From Artemia franciscana (taxonomy: Eukaryota; Arthropoda; Branchiopoda; Anostraca; Artemiidae): DNA of 64,000 nt. The stretch is taken from NCBI RefSeq assembly GCF_032884065.1, contig NC_088883.1:24361637-24425636 (forward strand). The letters are read 5' to 3'. The position numbers and the translations under genes were made by a program. Positions 57,494 through 64,000 of the stretch are shown one piece after another (the first letter of the stretch is position 1; the number at the start of each line of letters is the position of its first letter). Below the pieces are notes generated by a model that saw nothing but the letters and a program-made list of their open reading frames with translations, was not told the origin of the DNA and did no database searches.

Positions 57494-57942
57494 AACTGTG
57501 CTTTTCTAGCACCACAGCCCATAAATAGATGTTCAATAGTAAAGTTAAGCCCACAACTTCAGAATGAAAATCAGATGGCTAACGGCTACTGTGTACCCAC
57601 ATTCGCCGGTTCAGATGTAATTATTTTCCGATTTGTTCAACAATCTTTTCTCAAAATCAATCTTAAAAAAAAAACTTGCCAAGACAATATATTTTTAGTA
57701 AGCCATAAGCTATCCCACAAGTAGGTTTTTCAAATTCCAGAATAAGAAAATCCAGAATTATCTAAATCTCAAGAATTTTTTCTGTAGAGATAATGATTGC
57801 TACATTTAGATAGAATATTAAATTCTGAATAAAGTGCTATGTTTGTTTTTTAGCTGTCTACTCATGGTCCCTTATTCTAAATTTAACAAAAACTTTAACA
57901 GAAATAGGAGTTACCAGAAATAGAAGTTAACAGAAATAGAAT

Positions 57943-58086
57943 ACAATTGTCGCTACTTATCCACGTAGGGAGAAGAAGCTATTCGAGTTACTTCAATGAG
58001 AACATTGCTTTGATGTTGCTTTGATGTTCTCATTGAAGTAATTCGAATAGCTTCTTTTCCCTACGTGGATAAGTAGTGACAATTGT
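57943..58086. mobile_element. Palindromic MITE (copy B)
   Basis: Same palindrome as 12797-12940 with arms 57943-58005 and 58024-58086. Two substitutions in the right arm relative to copy A are not matched in the left arm. The broken membrane-protein frame of copy B reads into its right arm. Confidence 0.75.
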
Positions 58087-58876
58087 ATTTATTATTATTG
58101 GTGGTGGTTTTATTTCTTTTTAGATTAGTTTTCTTTTTATCTTGTGCTGAGGACGCCAGTTGTCTCGTTTGAAGTTTTTTTTTGTAGAGTTTTATCTCTC
58201 TTTGTTGTTTATTGACATCAAAATGGGAAATAGATTCTTCTTCCCCCTCATGTAAAGCTTTTTTAACTGGAGTCTTGGTTTGCTCACTGATCAAGGCCAT
58301 CGATGCATTAGATGGTTGAAGAACAAGTTTATTTGCAATTTTTGCTGATGAAGGTTTTGCGTCACTTTCGTTTTCTTCGTCCTTAGTGGTTTCTTCAACA
58401 GGTGATGTCGTTACATTTCTACTGTCTATGCCTTTATGAATCAGATGGTTGTTAAAATTAGTATCGCTTTGGTTTGTCTCTTTTGACCCTTATAGGAAGA
58501 GTGCTTATTTCCCGAACCTTCATTCTGACTTCCTGCTGGACTGCTTACTGATGAATTGGATGACCTTTTTTCACCTTTACTGGCGTTCTCTTCTAGTTTG
58601 GTCACAGGAGCATTGTCTTGACGCTGTTCTTTTCTGGTGGGGTTATTTGTTTTTCGTCCAGAAACTCCCAGTTCTCTTTTTTTCCTTTGTTGTAGGCTCT
58701 GGAGTACAGTCATTGACCTTTACTTACTCTGTTGCCTCTTCTAGTTTTGTTTCAGCAAAAGGGGTCGACTCTTCTTCTTCAACAGGCGACGTGCTTAAAT
58801 TCTTACTATCTTTCAGAATGGAATTGTCAAATATAATATGTTGTCCTGAGTATGCCTTCATTTCAGATTCTGTGTA
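58061..58876 (-). pseudogene. Broken copy of the membrane-anchored acidic protein gene (copy B)
   Basis: Copy B counterpart of 13045-13883. The 5' part, with the start codon and membrane segment, is cut off at 58876 by insertion of a hairpin element. Inside exon 2 a 7-base and a 3-base deletion relative to copy A (near 58445-58485) shift the frame. A deletion of about 56 bases near 58155 changes the C-terminus, which then reads on into the neighbouring palindromic MITE. The SPVEE repeat units remain recognisable. The copy looks inactive unless the insertion is polymorphic. Confidence 0.6.
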
Positions 58877-59990
58877 TCAAACAGTTCGTGGTAACGAACT
58901 GTAGTAAGGAGCGACCCAGCTCAATAGTAACCAAAACTCTAAAAAATGGAATTTTGGTACCAATAGCTACATCAAAAGAATTGCATTTTAATGCTGATTT
59001 TTAATATATAAGTTTCATCAAGTTTAGTCTTACCCATTAAAAGTTACGAGCCTGAGAAAATTTGAATAATTTTAGAAAATAGGGGGAAACACCCTCTAAA
59101 AGTCATAGAATCTTAACGAAATTCACACCATCAGATTCAGCGCATCAGAGAACCCTACTGTAGAAGTTTCAAGCTCCTATCTACAAAAATGTGGACTTTT
59201 ATTTTTTTGCCAGAAGGCAGATCACGGATGCGTGTTTATTTGTTTGTTTGTTTTTTTGTTTTTTCTCCAGGGGTGATCGTATCGACCCAGTTTTTCTAGA
59301 ATGTTGCAAGAGGGCTCATTCTAACGAAAATGAAAAGTTCTAGTGCCCTTTTTAAGTGACCAAAAAAATTGGAGGGTACCAAGGCCCCCTCCCACGCTAA
59401 TTATTTTCCCAAAGTCAACAGATAAAAATTCTGAGATAGCCATTTTATTGACCGTAGTCGAAAAACCTTATAACTATGTCTTTGGGGAAGACTTACTCCC
59501 CCATAGTCCCCGTGGGAGGGGTTAAAAGTTCAAAACTTTGACCAGTGCTAACATATAATAATGGTTATTGGGAAGTGTACAGGCGTTTTCAGGAGGATTT
59601 TTTGGTTGGGTGTAGGGTTTGAGAAGAGGGGGATATGCTGGGGGAGCTTTCCATCGAGGAATTTGTCATGGGGGAAGAAAATTTCCATGAAGGGAGCGCA
59701 GGGTTTACTAGCATTACTTAAAAAGAACAATGAAAAAATAAATATGAAAAAGTTTTTCTTTCAGCTGGAAGTAAGCAGCAGCATTAAAAATTAAAACGAA
59801 CATAAATTATTACCCATATGAGGGGCTCACCTCCTCCTAATGCCTCGGTCTTTACGTTAAATATTTTTAGTAATTTCAACTATTTATTCTGCGCCTTTTG
59901 TGATTCAGGGGTCATTCTTAATGAATTGGGACAAAATTTAAGCTTTAATGTAAAGAGCGAGGTACTGACGAGGGGGCGAACCCCCTCATA
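58877..59990 (+). mobile_element. 1.7-kb hairpin element, copy HP4, cut by a Helitron
   Basis: Begins TCAAACAGTTCG directly after the tgtgta where homology between segmental copies ends, so it inserted in copy B only. It follows HP1 until the right arm of the middle hairpin (ccccctcata) and then switches at 59991 to a Helitron 5' end. The remaining 0.6 kb with the terminal palindrome is not seen in the window. It removes the first exon of the membrane-protein gene in copy B. Confidence 0.85.
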
Positions 59991-60038
59991 TCTATATATA
60001 TAAAAATAAGTTGTCTGTCTGTCTGTCTGTGGATCAGG

Positions 60039-60069
60039 TGACGTCATGTTTCTGTGTCGGCTGACGTCA
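60039..60069 (+). promoter_or_regulatory. Two TGACGTCA sites in the Helitron 5' end
   Basis: Perfect palindromic TGACGTCA at 60039-60046 and 60062-60069, about 50 and 70 bases from the element's terminus. Consensus CRE for CREB/ATF factors; promoter use is inferred. Confidence 0.5.
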
Positions 60070-60107
60070 TGAAATTAGTTGTCGTCATTTTTGCTTTGAC
60101 GGTGACG

Positions 60108-61307
60108 CTGAAATACCTGATAAAAATGTCGATAAGGGGTTACATGATATTATTGTAAAAAATATGATACATGGACCTTGCGGTGCACTGAACGATAATT
60201 CACCATGCATGGCCAAAGGAAGGTGCACAAAGCAATATCCTCGACTTTTAGTATCAAACACAATTACTGGCAATGATGGTTACCCACAATATAGAAGAAG
60301 ATCTACTGAAGATGGCGGTAAAACAGCAATAATAAAGAAGCGTAACGGTACCACCATCGAAGTAGATAACCAGTGGGTTGTTCCATATTCCCCATTATTA
60401 TCAAAAACATTTAATGCACACATAAACGTTGAATACTGTAACTCCGTAAAGGCAATCAAATACATATGTAAATACGTCAACAAAGGCAGTGACATGGCAG
60501 TTTTTGGCTTGCAGCCCGAAATCAACGATTTCGATGAAATCGTACAATATCAGGCTGGAAGATACATAAGCAGTAATGAAGCTGTTTGGCGAATTCTTTC
60601 ATTTCCGATACATGAACGTAGTCCAGCTGTTGTTCACTTAGCGGTACATTTACAGAATGGTCAACGTGTTTATTTCACGGAAACCAACGTGCAACAAAGA
60701 GTCCTGAATCCACCGGATACAACATTAACAGCTTTTTTTTCGCTTTGCAAAAATGATTCTTTTGCAAAAAAAACTGCTGTATACTGAAGTGCCTTCGTAT
60801 TACACGTGGAATACTAAAAATAAAGTATTTGAACGTCGAAAACAGGGTAAGTCAGTCGACGGCCAACCTACCATCTTCAAAGATACCACGTTAGGAAGAC
60901 TCTACACCGTTCAGCCCAATCAACATGAATGCTTCTTTCTACGCCTGCTTTTGGTGAATGTACCTGGTCCGACATCCTTTGAGTATTTGAGAACTGTAAA
61001 CGGTACTATACATGACACTTACCTTAGTGCATGCCAAGCTCTGAATTTATTGGAGAATGACCAACACTGGGATAACTGCATCAATGACGCGTGCGAAACG
61101 TCAACCCCAAGTCAAATTCGTGCATTGTTTGGCATCATTTTAACAACTTGCTCTCCATCAGCTCCTACAGAGTTATGGGAAAAATATAAGTCAAAAATGT
61201 CCGAAGATATACTCCATCGAAAACAGTTAGAGACGTCAGATACAAACCTCTTCAGGATTTGGGAATGCCTTCACCTAACCGTATCGCTGCTGTTTCGACA
61301 TGTGTAG
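60108..61307 (+). pseudogene. Helitron Rep domain, C-terminal part
   Basis: Coding sequence begins abruptly at 60108, in the middle of the Rep region (AEIPDKN, NMIHGPCGALN, KGRCTKQYPR). It continues through the tyrosine motif region AIKYICKYVNKG, which holds the two Tyr used for strand transfer in the family. A frameshift in an A-run at about 60767-60774 leads to TEVPSYYTWNTKNKVFERR and NQHECFFLRLLL, and a second shift near 61245-61258 separates it from the helicase. The upstream HUH metal-binding motif and N-terminus are absent, joined out directly to the element's 5' non-coding end. Confidence 0.85.
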
Positions 61308-62745
61308 AATTGGATCGTGAACAAAGTTACAGTACGAGTGATCTATTGTCGTATGTACAAAATAACATTTCCAAGTTAACGTCGGAACAAAAAGACATTT
61401 ATGATACGATAATGCATTGTGTCGATAACAACGTTGGAGAAATTTTCTTTTTGGATGCGCCAGGAGGTACTGGTAAAACGTTTGTGATAAAACTGATTCT
61501 GGCATCAATTCGATCAAAAAATGATATAGCGTTGGCAATTGCGTCGTCCGGAATAGCCGTAACATTGCTGCCTTGTGGAAGAACTGCTCATTCCGCTTTG
61601 AAATTGCCTCTGAACTTTCATTCTACAGAAACTCCCACGTGCAATATTTCCAAATCATCTGGGAAGGGTAAAGTATTGCAGCAATGCCAACTTATTATTT
61701 GGGATGAGTGCACAATGGCACACAAAAAATCGCTCGAGGCTCTGGATCAATGCTTGAAAGATTTGCGAGGGAAGTCGAAACCCTTTGGCAGCACATTAAT
61801 ATTGCTTGCGGGAGATTTCAGGCAAACATTACCTATAATACCTAGATCAACTCCTGCAGACGAAATGAATGCTTGCCTGAAAAATTCTAATTTATGGGCA
61901 CACGTAAAAACATTAAAATTAACTACAAATATGCGTGTCCGATTGCAAAACGATGACTCTGGTCAAACATTTTAAGATCAATTGCTGGCAATGGGAAACG
62001 GAAAGCTCCCAGTAGACTCAATTTCAGGACGGATACAACTACCTGCTGATTTCTGTAATTTAGTGACGTCCAAAAATGAATTGATTGAAAAAGTATTTCC
62101 GAATATTCTAAAAAATTATAAAAATAATAAATGGCTAAGTGAAAGAGTGATTCTCGCACCCAAAAATATAGACGTCCACAAATCAACAATATTGTTTTGA
62201 CCAAGATTCGAGACCAGGCAGTCCTTTACAAGTCAGTCGACACAGTTTTGGAACCAAATGAAGCGGTTAATTATCCATCTGAATTTTTAAATTCCATAGA
62301 TCTTTCAGGGTTTCCACCACACGTGCTACAACTAAAAATAGGCGTACCAATAATACTTTTAAGAAATTTAAACCCACCAAAGCTTTGCAATGGCACTCGA
62401 CTTGCCGTAAAAAAAACAATGGAAAACCTAATAGAGGCCACAATCTTGACAGGGCCTTTTGAGGGTGAGGCTGTTCTTATTCCTCGCATTCCCATGATTC
62501 CAACGGATCTGCCTTTTCAATTTAAAAGATTGCAATTCCCAATTCGATTAGCATTTGCAATCACCATTCACAAAGCTCAAGGTCAATCCTTAGAAAAATG
62601 TGGTATAGATCTTAATACTGATTGTTTTTCCCATGGACAATTGTACGTTGCATGTTCGAGGGTCGGTAAACCTGACAATCTATTTATATGCAGCGACAAT
62701 TGGACAGCGAAGAATGTTGTATATTCGCAAGTTTTACGCAGTTAA
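61259..62745 (+). pseudogene. Helitron Pif1-type DNA helicase
   Basis: LTSEQKDIYDTI starts the helicase core. Walker A APGGTGKT is encoded at 61457-61480, Walker B LIIWDECTM near 61695, and motif III LAGDFRQTLPI near 61803. An in-frame TAA at 61973-61975 and a frameshift near 62180-62200 interrupt it. The C-terminal part has LEPNEAVNYPSEFLN, GVPIILLRNLNPPKLCNGTR, AFAITIHKAQGQSLEKCG and LYVACSRVGKPDNL, the last two being the conserved helicase motifs V-VI region. Unwinding activity would be lost. The C-terminal 500 bases are repeated immediately downstream. Confidence 0.85.
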
Positions 62746-62751
62746 TTTGTA

Positions 62752-63251
62752 TTTTGGAACCAAATGAAGCGGTTAATTATCCATCTGAATTTTTAAATTC
62801 CATAGATCCTTCAGGGTTTCCACCACACGTGCTACAACTAAAAATAGGCGTACCAATAATACTTTTAAGAAATATCAACCCACCAAAGCTTTGCAATGGC
62901 ACGCGACTTGCCGTAAAAAAAACAATGGAAAACCTAATAGAGGCCACAATCTTGACAGGGCCTTATGAGGGCGAGGCTGTTCTTATTCCTCGCATTCCCA
63001 TGATTCCAACGGATCTGCTTTTTCAATTTAAAAGATTGCAATTCCCAATTCGATTAGCATTTGCAACCACCATCAACAAAGCTCAAGGGCAATCACTAGA
63101 AAAATGCGGTATAGATCTTAATACAAATTGCTTTACCAATGTACAATTGTATGTTGCATCTTTGAGGGTCGGTAAACCTGACAATCTATTTATACGCACA
63201 GACAATGGGACAGCGAAGACTGTTGTATATTCACAAGTTTTACGTAGTTAA
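62752..63251 (+). pseudogene. Tandem duplicate of the Helitron helicase C-terminus
   Basis: About 500 bases nearly identical to 62246-62745, beginning at LEPNEAVNYP and ending SQVLRS with TAA. The duplicate has decayed differently: IHKAQG is INKAQG, and the conserved ACSRV is ASLRV. A third, shorter piece of the same end (gacaatgggaaagccaagaa) lies at about 63377-63430. Confidence 0.85.
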
Positions 63252-63259
63252 TTTGTATT

Positions 63260-63282
63260 GTATCTATCTATCTATCTATCTA
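63260..63282 (+). repeat. TATC microsatellite
   Basis: Five or so TATC units immediately before the nested Helitron 5' end. Similar TCTATCTATAT occurs at 63446-63456. Confidence 0.8.
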
Positions 63283-63603
63283 TATAAAAACGAGTTGTGT
63301 GTATGCATGTTTGTTTGTTTGTAAAAAGAGCGTTTGCATATGACGTCATTATTAGTACATACGGCTTTGTATATGGACAGACAATGGGAAAGCCAAGAAT
63401 GTTGTATATTCGCAATTTTTACGTAGTTTGAAACACATATATAAATCTATCTATATTCACAGGTGGGACACAGGGACACAACTACAATGGCGCGTAACTA
63501 ATATGGCGCGTAACGACTTACGCGCGCGGGGGGGCTTGGGGGGGCGCGAAGCGCCCCACCAATTAGGTGATGGGGTGGCGCGAAGCGCCACCCCAACAGC
63601 TAG
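63279..63603 (+). mobile_element. Nested short Helitron end-to-end unit
   Basis: TCTATATAAAAACGAGTTGTG at 63279 looks like a second Helitron 5' terminus, with TGACGTCA at 63341-63348. It is followed by a piece of helicase end and then the common 3' end with hairpin and CTAG. It may be a short non-autonomous unit that supplied, or captured, the 3' end of the larger element. Confidence 0.55.
63572..63603 (+). terminator. Helitron 3' hairpin and CTAG terminus
   Basis: GGGGTGGCGC-GAA-GCGCCACCCC (63572-63594) forms a 10-bp stem, followed by AACAG and CTAG (63600-63603). A second, shorter hairpin GGGGCGC-GAA-GCGCCCC lies at 63541-63557. This is the rolling-circle termination signal in Helitrons, not a transcription terminator. 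Confidence 0.9.
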
Positions 63604-63655
63604 TCTATATATATAAAAATAAGTTGTCTGTCTGTGTGTCTGTCTGTGGATCAGG

Positions 63656-63785
63656 TGACGTCATGTTTCTGTGTTGACTGACGTCATGAAATTAGTTGTC
63701 GTCATTTTTGCTTTGACGGTGACGTCATTCAAGATATTTAATCATGAAGTTAGTTGTCGTCATTTTTGCTATGACGGTGACGTCA
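63656..63785 (+). promoter_or_regulatory. Four TGACGTCA sites in the second Helitron 5' end
   Basis: Perfect TGACGTCA at 63656-63663, 63679-63686, 63720-63727 and 63778-63785, upstream of the ATG at 63829. The last two lie in a tandem 60-base repeat. Candidate promoter array. Confidence 0.5.
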
Positions 63786-63828
63786 TTAAAGATATTTAAG
63801 ACATATATGTTCATGTAGAAATCTATTA

Positions 63829-63954
63829 ATGTTTAAGTTTAAAATGACTGATGAACCTACAATGGCAAAAGCCGATGAAGATGCTCAAAGAGTCTATATC
63901 AAAAAACTTGCTGCTGATAGAGAAAGTCAGAAAAGAAAGCGTGCCGAGGATTAA
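63829..63954 (+). CDS. Helitron protein N-terminal remnant
   Basis: ATG at 63829 gives 41 codons: TMAKADEDAQRVYIKKLAAD then RESQKRKRAED, ending TAA. The next bases in another frame encode LEADRERK, so a repeat of charged Ala-Asp-Arg-Glu units continues after a frame break. Lys/Arg/Glu-rich N-termini of this type precede the Rep domain in some arthropod Helitrons. The remainder lies outside the window. Confidence 0.5.
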   Translation: MFKFKMTDEPTMAKADEDAQRVYIKKLAADRESQKRKRAED

Positions 63955-64000
63955 AAATAAAAGCAAGGAAACAGGCTTGAGGCTGATAGAGAAAGAAAGA

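Larger units (their letters stand above)
48756..58876. repeat. Segmental duplication, copy B
   Basis: Second copy of the segment at 1-13796, same orientation, offset 48755 at its start. It is shorter because it lacks the SINE and two hairpin elements of copy A. It contains exon 1 of the RNF41-like gene that continues at 37.7 kb, so this copy is joined to the gene body. Its homology to copy A is lost at 58876, where a fourth hairpin element followed by Helitrons is inserted. Private changes here include an 8-base insertion in the retrotransposon endonuclease (near 49150) and frame-breaking deletions in the membrane-protein gene. Confidence 0.95.
59991..63603 (+). mobile_element. Helitron, internally rearranged
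   Basis: Starts TCTATATATATAAAAATAAG after an A (59990) and ends CTAG at 63600-63603. The end is preceded by a 10-bp stem hairpin (63572-63594) in the canonical Helitron 3' position. It encodes remains of the Rep-helicase: Rep C-terminal part and a Pif1-type helicase, all broken. The N-terminal part with the HUH nuclease motif is deleted, the 3' end of the helicase is duplicated, and a second Helitron 5' end occurs inside (63279). The 5' end is followed by a (GTCT)n tract and TGACGTCA motifs. Confidence 0.9.
63604..64000 (+). mobile_element. Second Helitron, 5' end (runs off the window)
   Basis: Begins TCTATATATATAAAAATAAG with no spacer after the CTAG of the first element. It carries the (GTCT)n tract and a tandem 60-base repeat (agttgtcgtcatttttgct twice), with four TGACGTCA motifs. 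Here, unlike the first element, the 5' region continues into a coding start. Confidence 0.85.

Noticed and set aside
60000..60160. CRISPR-like or other direct-repeat array at Helitron 5' ends
   Set aside because: The repeats are a GTCT microsatellite and CRE motifs in a eukaryotic transposon terminus; no spacer-repeat architecture is present.
63428..63616. 62-codon frame across the Helitron 3' end
   Set aside because: It spans the non-coding 3' terminus, both hairpins and the junction to the next element.

Overview
This is an AT-rich animal nuclear window, most likely arthropod. Coding exons are separated by long introns with GT-AG junctions. Most of the DNA is transposons: non-LTR retrotransposons, Helitrons, tRNA-derived SINEs and foldback elements. 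My impression is a branchiopod crustacean such as Artemia, but that is only a recollection of similar repeats and is not proven by the sequence.

Host genes. The clearest host gene is an RNF41/Nrdp1-type (Drosophila elgi-type) E3 ubiquitin ligase on the minus strand. Exon 1 is at 55573-55662, exon 2 at 37635-37777, exon 3 at 35917-36298 and the last exon at 25106-25435. Splice sites and phases fit, and one short exon between exon 3 and the last exon was not found. Introns 1 (17.8 kb) and 3 (10.5 kb) are packed with retrotransposons. A second copy of exon 1 lies at 8839-8928. Upstream of that copy, on the same strand, is a putative gene for an unrecognised small membrane-anchored acidic protein (13045-13883), with three ACGTCA motifs just 5' of it.

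Duplication. Positions 1-13796 and 48756-58876 are the same segment at a few percent divergence. Both carry part of intron 1, RNF41 exon 1, its upstream region and the membrane-protein gene. The layout fits a tandem duplication of a [membrane-protein gene + RNF41] unit, or two haplotypes wrongly joined in an assembly. Each copy serves as the empty-site control for insertions in the other: a SINE and two 1.7-kb hairpin elements only in copy A, and one hairpin element plus Helitrons only in copy B. The membrane-protein gene is broken in copy B.

Mobile elements, left to right: CR1/L2-like retrotransposon tail and RNase H-bearing I-like remnant (1-4480); hairpin element (4996-6678); complex foldback element (7414-8590); second hairpin element (10044-11738); palindromic MITE (12797-12940); TIR element (15965-16323); third hairpin element (19027-20674); near-complete two-ORF retrotransposon (26790-30852); degraded retrotransposon ending at the exon 3 splice donor (33190-35911); inverted relative of the two-ORF element (38040-42150); RTE/ingi-like RT relic (42730-43410); I-like element (43440-52930) split by a CR1/L2-like element (about 47000-50960); fourth hairpin element (58877-59990) cut by a Helitron (59991-63603), which is followed directly by the start of another (63604 to the end).

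Most striking signal. In the 1.7-kb hairpin family the two arms of the terminal palindrome vary together between copies: where copies differ, both arms of each copy carry the matching change. This indicates arm-to-arm correction or hairpin-templated copying.
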